Assembly: GCA_937960895.1 (NCBI GenBank) | Contig: CALCJD010000082.1 | Location: 1 to 5,097, forward strand | Source of the DNA: an uncultured Spartobacteria bacterium | GTDB taxonomy: Bacteria; Verrucomicrobiota; Verrucomicrobiia; Chthoniobacterales; Terrimicrobiaceae | Length of the DNA stretch: 5,097 nucleotides | Direction of reading: 5' to 3' | Shown here: in pieces, positions 1 to 5,097 of the stretch | Layout: every line of letters begins with the position of its first letter | How positions within the stretch are numbered: position 1 is the stretch's first letter | Program-made: the position numbers and the translations under genes | The notes under the pieces: generated by a model | The model's input: the letters and a program-made list of their open reading frames with translations, nothing else | Told to the model about the DNA's origin: nothing | The model's database searches: none

Positions 1-106
1 TTCGTGGACTGCGGCGAAAACAGGCCCTTTGGCTCCGGTTGAAAAAAAGGCTTCCAGGGGCGAGCGGGGGGGGACGCCCAACTCGGCTCCATCCGTTTCA
101 CAATGA
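1..106 (+). other. Left edge: possible 3' end of an upstream gene, unassigned
   Basis: No gene can be named here. Two + frames are open from the window edge and then stop: one ends at TGA 40-42 after 13 residues, the other at TGA 104-106 after 34 residues. Either could be the tail of an upstream gene. The second stop overlaps the ATG at 103 in an ATGA arrangement, but its sequence (rich in Ala, Pro, Gly and Ser) matches no domain I recognise. The stretch also carries an A7 run (42-48) and a G8 run (66-73). No terminator hairpin or convincing promoter was seen, so whether the downstream beta-galactosidase has its own promoter here or is read through from upstream is open. Confidence 0.2.
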
Positions 107-126
107 TTTTTCCCGGCGGGTCAGGC

Positions 127-2199
127 ATGATGGCCGTCCGCATGAAAACGGCACGTCAACCTCTTCGGCCCGACCTTCCCCGTCTCTGGCACGGGGCGGA
201 CTACAACCCCGACCAGTGGCGGCATGCGCCGGAGATTCTCAGGGAGGACATCCGGCTCATGAAAAAGGCCCGCTGCAATGTGATGTCGGTGGGCATTTTT
301 GCCTGGAGCGCGCTGGAACCGGAGGAGGGGCGTTTCACCTTTGACTGGCTGGACCGCACCATGGACAACCTGGCGGAGGCGGGCATTTACGCCATTCTCG
401 CCACGCCGAGCGGGGCGCGGCCCGCCTGGCTGGCGCAGAAATACCCGGAGGTGCTGCGTGTGACGGAGGACCGGCGGCGCCAGTTGTTCGGCAAACGTCA
501 CAATCACTGTTTCACCTCGCCGGTTTATCGGGAGAAATGCCGCATCATCAACACACTTCTTGCCGAGCGCTACAAGGATCATCCGGCCCTGCTGATCTGG
601 CATGTCTCCAACGAATACGGCGGCACGTGTCACTGCCCGCTTTGCCAGGAAGCCTTCCGCAACTGGCTCAAGCGGCGCTACGGCACGCTCGACCGTCTCA
701 ATGAGCAATGGTGGTCGGCGTTCTGGAGTCACACCTACACCGACTGGTCGCAGATCGAGTCTCCGTCGTCCCTCGGCGAAAGCTGGGTGCACGGTCTGAA
801 CCTCGACTGGCGCCGTTTCACCACCCATCAGACGGTGGATTTTTTCAAGGCCGAGGCCGAGCCGCTGCGGCGCATCACCCCCGGCGTGCCGGTGACCACC
901 AATTTCATGGGTACCTATTACGATCTCGATTACTGGCGGTTTGCGTCCGAAGTCGACATCGTCTCGTGGGATTCCTATCCAAACTGGGGCAAAGTCGAAG
1001 GCGACTGGCGCGAGGCGGTGGGCGTGGCCTTCACCCACGACCTCAACCGCTCGCTCAAGGGAGGGCGTCCGTGGATGTTGATGGAAAGCACCCCGTCCTG
1101 CACCAACTGGCAGGAAATCTGCAAACCCAAGAAGCCCGGCATGCACCTGCTGGCCTCCCTCCAGGCCGTCGCTCACGGATCCGACACGGTGCAGTATTTT
1201 CAATGGCGCAAGAGCCGCGGCTCGTCGGAAAAATTCCACGGCGCGGTGATCGATCATTGCGGCCACGAAAACACCCGCGTTTTCCGCGATGTGGCGGAAG
1301 TCGGACGCAACCTGGAAAAACTCGCCCCCCTCGCCGGCACGTCGGTCCGTCCCGAAGTGGCGGTGATCTTTGACTGGGAAAATCGCTGGGCGTTGGACGA
1401 CGCCCAGGGTCCGCGCCGGGAAAAAGGTTACGATCGCACCTGCGTGGATCATTACCGTCCGTTCTGGAAACTGGGCATCCCCACGGACGTCATCGAATCC
1501 ACCTGCGATTTCTCCCCCTACCGTCTCATCGTCGCACCCATGCTTTACATGGTGAAGCCGGGCGTGGCGGAGCGCCTGGAGGACTTTGTCCGGCGGGGCG
1601 GCACGTTGGTCGCCACCTACTGGACCGGCCTCGTCAACGAAAACGACCTCTGTTTTCTCGGGGGATTTCCCGGACCGCTGCGTCAACTTCTGGGAATCTG
1701 GGCTGAGGAAATCGACGCCCTTTATCAGGAAGAAACCAACACGGTGATTCCGGCGGAGGGAAACGCCCTCGGACTGGCCCGCACCCACGAAGCCCGGGAG
1801 CTGTGTGAGTTGATTCATGCCGAGGGCGCCGAGGTTCTCGCGACCTATGGCAGGGATTTTTACGCCGGGCGTCCGGCGCTCACGGAAAACCGATTCGGCG
1901 AAGGGTCGGCGTTTTACATCGCCTCGCGCAACGACGAGACGTTCGCGGACGAATTTTTCACCGCCCTGGCGGCGCGGCTCCAACTGCGCAAGGCCGTGGC
2001 GGCCCCGCTTCCGGAAGGCGTGACGGCGCAAATGCGCAGCGATGGGGAAACCGACTGCGTGTTTCTCCTGAATTTCCAGTCCCGTCCGGAAGCGTTGAAC
2101 CTCGCCGGGGAAACCTTCCACGACATGCTCACGGACGAAGTCGTCACGGGCGAACTGGTTTTGCCCCCGTTGGGGGTCCGCGTTCTGCGTCGTTCATGA
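127..2199 (+). CDS. GH42 beta-galactosidase
   Basis: This is a glycoside hydrolase family 42 enzyme, which removes terminal beta-D-galactose from galactosides with retention of configuration. Numbered from ATG 127 (690 aa), it opens with the family signature WHGADYNPDQW. The acid/base Glu163 lies in WHVSNEYGG and the nucleophile Glu320 in WMLMEST. Cys128, Cys168, Cys170 and Cys173 match the Zn-binding cluster known in Thermus A4 beta-galactosidase. Arg124, Asn162, Trp328, Glu368 and His371 fall where galactose-contacting residues are expected. The TIM barrel spans about 15-385, the trimerisation domain about 408-615 (motif TGLVNENDLCFLGGFPGPLR), and a small C-terminal beta domain about 625-690. 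Length is normal and the frame intact. There is no signal peptide, so it probably acts in the cytoplasm on imported oligosaccharides. In-frame ATGs exist at 103, 127, 130 and 142; 127 is preferred because GGCGG (115-119) lies 7 bases upstream, but 142 is also plausible. The stop overlaps the next gene. The exact substrate cannot be read from the sequence. Confidence 0.95.
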   Translation: MMAVRMKTARQPLRPDLPRLWHGADYNPDQWRHAPEILREDIRLMKKARCNVMSVGIFAWSALEPEEGRFTFDWLDRTMDNLAEAGIYAILATPSGARPAWLAQKYPEVLRVTEDRRRQLFGKRHNHCFTSPVYREKCRIINTLLAERYKDHPALLIWHVSNEYGGTCHCPLCQEAFRNWLKRRYGTLDRLNEQWWSAFWSHTYTDWSQIESPSSLGESWVHGLNLDWRRFTTHQTVDFFKAEAEPLRRITPGVPVTTNFMGTYYDLDYWRFASEVDIVSWDSYPNWGKVEGDWREAVGVAFTHDLNRSLKGGRPWMLMESTPSCTNWQEICKPKKPGMHLLASLQAVAHGSDTVQYFQWRKSRGSSEKFHGAVIDHCGHENTRVFRDVAEVGRNLEKLAPLAGTSVRPEVAVIFDWENRWALDDAQGPRREKGYDRTCVDHYRPFWKLGIPTDVIESTCDFSPYRLIVAPMLYMVKPGVAERLEDFVRRGGTLVATYWTGLVNENDLCFLGGFPGPLRQLLGIWAEEIDALYQEETNTVIPAEGNALGLARTHEARELCELIHAEGAEVLATYGRDFYAGRPALTENRFGEGSAFYIASRNDETFADEFFTALAARLQLRKAVAAPLPEGVTAQMRSDGETDCVFLLNFQSRPEALNLAGETFHDMLTDEVVTGELVLPPLGVRVLRRS

Positions 2200-3149
2200 A
2201 TCGCATCGACCGCCTCACCGGCATCATCCTGCTGCTGCAAAGCCACCGGGTGGTGACGGCCGGGCAGATCGCCGGGCATTTCGAAATCAGTCTGCGCACG
2301 GTCTACCGCGACATTGCCGCGCTCGGCGAGGCCGGCGTGCCCATTGTGGCCGAACCCGGTGTCGGATACAGTCTCGCCCGCGGCTATCACGTACCGCCGG
2401 TCATGTTCACCGACGAGGAGGCGGCCGCCCTGGTGATCGGCGCCGAGGTGACCCGGCAGATCGCCGACGATTCGCTGCGGCGTTCCCTTGGCGCGGCGCT
2501 CCTGAAGATCCGTTCCGTCCTGCCGGTTGACCGTCGCGATTACGTCAATCGCCTGGAACGCTCGGTCAACGTGTATCTGGGCCGGGCCAACACTCTGGGC
2601 GCCGATCTCATTCCCCTGCAGGAAGCGGTGGTGCGGCGACGCTGTGTGGCCCTCCGTTATGATGCCGGCCGGCGCGGGGCGGTGACCGAGCGGGTCGTCG
2701 AACCGCTGGGCATGGTGTTCTATGCCCGCCAATGGCATCTCATCGCCTGGTGCCGGCTGCGCAACGACCTGCGCGATTTTCGCCTCGATCGCGTGGAAAG
2801 CTGGCAGGTCCTTCCCGAGACCTTCCCGGGTCACGAGGATTTTTCCATGGAGGAATTCCTGCGCGAACACACGGACGACCCCGACAGGACTCCCGCCACC
2901 GTGGTGGTCGCCCGCGAACATCTGGACCGCTTTCGCAGCGAGGCCCCCTCGCCGCCCCTGCGCGAGGAATGGCTGCCCGACGGCCGCGTCCGCGTGGTAA
3001 TTCCGGTCCACGGTCCGCAATACCTGGTCAACTGGCTGCTGAGCTTCGGAACAAATGCCCGGGTGGAAGCCCCGTGGGAACTCGCGGAAGCGGTCCGCAC
3101 CCGGGCCGAAGAAATCAGCCGGCTCTACGATCCCCGGAAACCCTGCTGA
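2196..3149 (+). CDS. YafY-type HTH_11/WYL-domain transcriptional regulator
   Basis: This is a 317-residue DNA-binding regulator of the YafY/DeoR-like WYL class. The N-terminal winged helix (about 3-62) shows the HTH_11 pattern: recognition helix around SLRTVYRDIAAL, then a wing ending PGVGYSL. A linker about 70-135 precedes the WYL domain (about 137-205), which has EPLGMVFYARQWHLIAW and the conserved FRLDRV strand (195-200). The name-giving triplet reads Trp-His-Leu (180-182) rather than Trp-Tyr-Leu. A C-terminal WCX extension covers about 233-312. WYL domains are known as ligand-sensing modules that bind small molecules or nucleic acid and switch the HTH; the ligand here is unknown. The ATG lies inside ATGA, shared with the stop of the beta-galactosidase, and has no Shine-Dalgarno at proper distance, so translation is probably coupled to that gene. 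Inference: it autoregulates the operon, possibly in response to a galactoside-derived signal. Whether it activates or represses is not visible. Confidence 0.93.
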   Translation: MNRIDRLTGIILLLQSHRVVTAGQIAGHFEISLRTVYRDIAALGEAGVPIVAEPGVGYSLARGYHVPPVMFTDEEAAALVIGAEVTRQIADDSLRRSLGAALLKIRSVLPVDRRDYVNRLERSVNVYLGRANTLGADLIPLQEAVVRRRCVALRYDAGRRGAVTERVVEPLGMVFYARQWHLIAWCRLRNDLRDFRLDRVESWQVLPETFPGHEDFSMEEFLREHTDDPDRTPATVVVAREHLDRFRSEAPSPPLREEWLPDGRVRVVIPVHGPQYLVNWLLSFGTNARVEAPWELAEAVRTRAEEISRLYDPRKPC

Positions 3150-3187
3150 CATAGGGTTGTCAGTACCCGGTGCTGGAATGAGCGCGT

Positions 3188-3205
3188 GCCCGGAAAACTC
3201 CGGGC
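3188..3205 (+). other. Small GC hairpin in the leader of the VOC gene
   Basis: A perfect 7-bp inverted repeat (GCCCGGA / TCCGGGC) encloses an AAAC loop, 26 bases before the VOC start. No T-run follows, so it is not a standard intrinsic terminator; it may be a weak pause or mRNA-stability element, or chance in GC-rich DNA. Confidence 0.35.
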
Positions 3206-3231
3206 CGGAACAAAACCAACACTCATTCCTT

Positions 3232-3603
3232 ATGAAAACCAACGCGATCAACTGGTTCGAAATCTTCGTCTCCGACCTCGATCGGGCGAAATCCTTCTAC
3301 GAAAAAATCCTCGGCCGGTCTCTGGGTTCCGCGTCCTGCAGCGAGTGCCGCATGGCGGTCTTAGCCGAAGGCGGGCAGACCGGCACCGGAGGCGCCATCG
3401 TCCAAATGGCGGGGCACCAACCGGGGCCGGGCGGTACCCTCGTCTATCTCGATGTCGAAGGCGACCTCGACGGCGTCCTCCGGCGGATTCCCGAAGCCGG
3501 GGGGAAGGTCGTTCGGGAGCGCACGGCCATCCCGCCGCACGGGTTCATCGCCATCTTTGAAGATCCGGAAGGCAATGTCGTCGGACTCCACAGCATGACC
3601 TGA
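3232..3603 (+). CDS. VOC family (glyoxalase/bleomycin-resistance fold) protein
   Basis: A 123-residue protein of the vicinal oxygen chelate superfamily. It opens with NWFEIFVSDLDRAKSFYEKI (residues 7-26), the typical first beta-alpha unit of the fold, and ends with FEDPEGNVVGLHS (109-121), the typical last strand with a likely metal-ligand region near His120. Its length suits a single-domain protein with two beta-alpha-beta-beta-beta modules that would work as a dimer. Related small proteins are usually annotated only as 'VOC family' or glyoxalase-like; the substrate is unknown and resistance or glyoxalase activity should not be assumed. ATG 3232 is chosen because family similarity begins just after it. 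The frame is open upstream (another ATG at 3178), but that extension does not look like the family and overlaps the regulator if carried back further. No clear Shine-Dalgarno precedes it. It begins 82 bases after the WYL regulator with no strong terminator between, so it may be read from the same transcript. Confidence 0.9.
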   Translation: MKTNAINWFEIFVSDLDRAKSFYEKILGRSLGSASCSECRMAVLAEGGQTGTGGAIVQMAGHQPGPGGTLVYLDVEGDLDGVLRRIPEAGGKVVRERTAIPPHGFIAIFEDPEGNVVGLHSMT

Positions 3604-3610
3604 ATGTTCT

Positions 3611-3651
3611 CCTGCCGGTCGGGCCGCCTTTCGGAGCGGTCCGCCGGCAGG
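3611..3651 (+). terminator. Long GC-rich hairpin just after the VOC gene
   Basis: A 16-bp stem starts 8 bases after the VOC stop: CCTGCCGG (3611-3618) pairs with CCGGCAGG (3644-3651). After a single bulged T (3619), CGGGCCGC (3620-3627) pairs with GCGGTCCG (3636-3643), including one G-U pair. The loop is CTTTCGGA. There is no following T-run, so this is probably a 3'-end stabilising or pausing structure working with the second hairpin downstream, rather than a complete intrinsic terminator. It could also be a copy of a dispersed palindromic repeat; that would show only by genome-wide search. Confidence 0.55.
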
Positions 3652-3703
3652 GCGAACCGGCCGCCCCAAAAACACAGGGATCGGACGCGGGATTCCCCGG
3701 AAC

Positions 3704-3743
3704 AAATGGCCCTCCCCGACACGAAACGGGAGGGCCATTTTTC
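3704..3743 (+). terminator. Rho-independent terminator
   Basis: A perfect 13-bp stem, AAATGGCCCTCCC (3704-3716) with GGGAGGGCCATTT (3728-3740), closes an 11-base loop and runs into TTTTT (3738-3742). This is a textbook intrinsic terminator. It ends transcription of the GH42-WYL-VOC block (or of the VOC gene alone) and separates it from the secreted beta-helix gene. The A-run on the left arm gives only a short T-run on the other strand, so bidirectional action is possible but weaker. Confidence 0.88.
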
Positions 3744-3789
3744 TGCAAACATAATTTGCGTTTTTTTGCATTTTTTGTAATTTGCACCG
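3744..3789 (+). promoter_or_regulatory. AT-rich leader with repeated TTTGC elements, probable promoter/operator region
   Basis: This short stretch is strikingly AT-rich in a GC-rich window and lies between the terminator and the start of the secreted protein gene. TAATTTGC occurs twice in direct orientation (3752-3759 and 3778-3785, offset 26), and TTTGC a third time at 3765-3769. GCAAA (3745-3749) and TTTGC (3755-3759) form an inverted repeat with a 5-base spacer, resembling a small operator. CATAAT (3750-3755) resembles a -10 box but has no good -35 partner, since 17 bases upstream lies in the terminator stem. The promoter is inferred from position and composition; no exact box is claimed. 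Confidence 0.4.
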
Positions 3790-5097
3790 ATGATTTCCTC
3801 CCCGTTTGTTCGCCTTTTGCGTTCCTTCCGTGGCCTGCGTCCCGCCGTGGTGGGTTTCCTTCTTGTTTCGGCGGGCCTTGCGTCCGCGGCGGACAATTTG
3901 CTTCCGCAGGCGAGTTTCGAGAACTGGGACGGCGCGAGGCCGGTCGGCTGGGGCATCCGTTCGCCGCAGAAGGTGGAGCGGGGAACCGGTCCCAACGGCG
4001 AGGCGACCCTGAAGGTCACAAACGCCAAGGCGCTTCCGGGGAAAAGCGGGGAGATTTTTCAAACTGTCAAGGTTCAGCCGCAGACGGATTACATCCTGAA
4101 GGGTCTGGTCCGTTCCGACGCGCCGGGCGGTGCGCTGCTTCAGGTCAAGACGCTGCTGGACGGAAAGGAACACAACCGGATCAATTCGCCCAAAGCGGGA
4201 ACCGAATGGAGGCCGGTCAGCGTGAAATTCAACAGCGGAGCGTCGGAATCCGTGATCGTGTTGCTGCGTTGGGCGCAGGAGGAGGCCGATCTCGGGGCGG
4301 CGTCCGAGTTTGCCCAGCTGTCCCTGGAGGAATACGTATGGACGCCGCCTCCCTTCCGGGAAACGCCTCCACATGCGGTGGCCACCTACAACTGTCTGGG
4401 CCTCTACTGGAAGCCGCAGGGTGGCAGCGCGAAGAAAACCGTCGGCGTGCAGTACCGCAGGAAGGGGGACAGCGAGTGGAAGGACGCCCTGCCGCTGTGG
4501 TTCGACGCCACCGAGCATGACGAAGAGGCCCTCGCACACAGCTACGAATACCGGGGCAGCATCGTGGGACTCGAGCCCGGCACCACCTACGAGGTCAAAC
4601 TCACCATGGAAGGCGGTCCTGAAAAAGTCCTCGAAGCCCGGACCCGCAGCGGCAATTTTCCCGTCGCACGGCGTGTCAAACTGCCGGATCCCGGCGCGAA
4701 ATCCCTCACGATCACCGAGGGCGGAACGCCGGGCGGATACGTTCTTTATGAACCGGCCGACCCGGACAAACCCTGGGACGGCGGCGGAACGGCCCTGGAA
4801 AATCTCAAAGTCGACGCCTCGTATGTGATCCTCAAGGGATTCACCCTCCGGAATGCCCAGCGTCACGGCATTGTGCTCGGCAACGTTCACGACGTGGTCA
4901 TTGACGGATGCGACATCAGCGGCTGGGGGGGAAACCGGTTCCGACGGCCAGGCCCGCGATCTCAATGCGGCCATCTTTTCCAACGCGCCGGAGCTGGAGC
5001 GCATCACCGTCCAGAACTGCAGTCTGCATCATCCGCGCAGCGACAGCAATTCGTGGAACGAACAACGTCCGGGCACCAACAGCAAACACCCGCAGGG
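3790..5097 (+). CDS. Secreted CBM-like/FN3-like/parallel beta-helix protein, partial, frameshifted
   Basis: This is the 5' part of a large exported protein, cut by the window end. ATG 3790 is bounded by an in-frame TAA at 3778-3780 and begins a clear signal peptide: Arg-rich n-region, hydrophobic core about residues 19-30, cleavage likely after ASA (31-33). Residues about 36-182 look like a carbohydrate-binding jelly roll (NLLPQASFENWD start, later FQTVKVQPQTDYILKG). About 190-290 is FN3-like (GLEPGTTYEVKL). From about 305 on comes a right-handed parallel beta-helix with rungs such as DASYVILKGFTLRN and VHDVVIDGCDIS, as in polysaccharide lyases and some hydrolases. The frame breaks at the G7 run 4925-4931. 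Read straight on, it becomes Arg/Gln-rich without rungs; with one G removed it continues from Glu at 4931-4933 with IFSNAPELERITVQNCSLHH, a proper rung, open to the edge. Likely role: binding and cleaving a polysaccharide outside the cytoplasm. The enzyme family and catalytic residues cannot be assigned. No Shine-Dalgarno is seen. Confidence 0.82.
   Translation, partial: MISSPFVRLLRSFRGLRPAVVGFLLVSAGLASAADNLLPQASFENWDGARPVGWGIRSPQKVERGTGPNGEATLKVTNAKALPGKSGEIFQTVKVQPQTDYILKGLVRSDAPGGALLQVKTLLDGKEHNRINSPKAGTEWRPVSVKFNSGASESVIVLLRWAQEEADLGAASEFAQLSLEEYVWTPPPFRETPPHAVATYNCLGLYWKPQGGSAKKTVGVQYRRKGDSEWKDALPLWFDATEHDEEALAHSYEYRGSIVGLEPGTTYEVKLTMEGGPEKVLEARTRSGNFPVARRVKLPDPGAKSLTITEGGTPGGYVLYEPADPDKPWDGGGTALENLKVDASYVILKGFTLRNAQRHGIVLGNVHDVVIDGCDISGWGGNRFRRPGPRSQCGHLFQRAGAGAHHRPELQSASSAQRQQFVERTTSGHQQQTPAG
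4925..4931 (+). other. G7 homopolymer at the frameshift in the beta-helix gene
   Basis: Seven Gs follow GGCT at the point where the coding frame moves from that of 3790 to the one starting at 4931. Six Gs would give Gly-Trp-Gly-Glu-Thr and an unbroken protein. The extra base may be a sequencing or assembly error, a real inactivating mutation, or a slippage-prone tract. Confidence 0.75.

Noticed and set aside
39..344. Open + frame of 101 codons starting at TTG 39
   Set aside because: It overlaps the conserved GH42 N-terminus in another frame and its product is Arg/Gly/Pro/His-rich without domain signals.
121..2121. Long open frame on the - strand (666 codons) opposite the beta-galactosidase
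   Set aside because: It mirrors a conserved GH42 gene codon for codon; GC-rich codon use removes stops on the opposite strand. Its product is Arg/Gly/His-rich with no recognisable domain.
3157..3185. TTGTCA (3157-3162) as a -35 box for the VOC gene
   Set aside because: Seventeen bases downstream the sequence is GAGCGC, nothing like a -10 box.
3055..3231. 59-codon upstream extension of the VOC protein
   Set aside because: It overlaps the regulator's C-terminus, is Pro/Gly/Ser/Lys-rich, and VOC similarity starts only after ATG 3232.
1914..3251. Long open frame on the - strand (445 codons) opposite the regulator
   Set aside because: It straddles the GH42 end, the whole WYL gene and the gap after it, and its product has no recognisable domain; an antisense shadow.
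3756..4828. Other + frames open at 3756-4520 and 4310-4828
   Set aside because: Their products are low-complexity Gly/Arg/Pro/Ser-rich; the frame from 3790 holds the signal peptide and domains over the same bases.
4925..4934. Programmed -1 ribosomal frameshift at the G run
   Set aside because: The downstream coding frame lies +1 (or -2) from the upstream one, so a -1 slip does not reach it.
3361..5007. Long open frame on the - strand (548 codons)
   Set aside because: It runs through the VOC gene, two hairpins, the AT-rich leader and the signal-peptide gene. A real gene would not ignore these boundaries, and the opposite strand has clear homology-like patterns.
1..5097. tRNA, rRNA, CRISPR array, insertion sequence or attachment site
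   Set aside because: No tRNA-like cloverleaf, regularly spaced repeats, transposase-like protein or terminal inverted repeats were seen.

Overview
The window is GC-rich (roughly 60% or more by eye), with strong G/C preference at third codon positions. All recognisable genes lie on the + strand. The start codons lack clear Shine-Dalgarno sequences, apart from one weak candidate. This, plus a secreted CBM/FN3/beta-helix carbohydrate-active protein next to a beta-galactosidase and a YafY/WYL regulator, suggests a polysaccharide-degrading bacterium, perhaps Verrucomicrobiota (Opitutales-like). That placement is an inference from style and gene content, not from a marker gene.

Layout. Positions 1-126 hold an upstream edge that cannot be assigned, including a G8 run. 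A GH42 beta-galactosidase (127-2199) follows, with both catalytic glutamates and the cysteine metal site present. Its stop overlaps by ATGA the start of a 317-residue HTH_11/WYL/WCX regulator of the YafY type (2196-3149), so the two are almost certainly co-transcribed and translationally coupled. After 82 bases comes a small VOC (glyoxalase-fold) protein (3232-3603). Positions 3604-3789 are non-coding: a long GC-rich hairpin, then a classic intrinsic terminator (13-bp stem plus T-run), then a very AT-rich leader with repeated TTTGC elements that probably carries the promoter or operator of the next gene.

From 3790 to the right edge runs a secreted protein with a signal peptide, a CBM-like jelly roll, an FN3-like domain and the beginning of a right-handed parallel beta-helix. 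It is cut off by the window end. Its reading frame is broken at a run of seven Gs (4925-4931): the beta-helix continues cleanly only if one G is removed.

How the parts may work together: the beta-helix protein would act outside the cytoplasm on a polysaccharide, and the GH42 enzyme, which has no signal peptide, would cleave imported galactosides inside the cell. The WYL regulator would sense a small molecule and control its own operon, perhaps the neighbours too. The VOC gene's link to this is by position only. I found no RNA gene, mobile element, CRISPR array or clearly new system. The most notable points are the frameshift in the beta-helix gene, the GH42-WYL coupling and the structured intergenic region.
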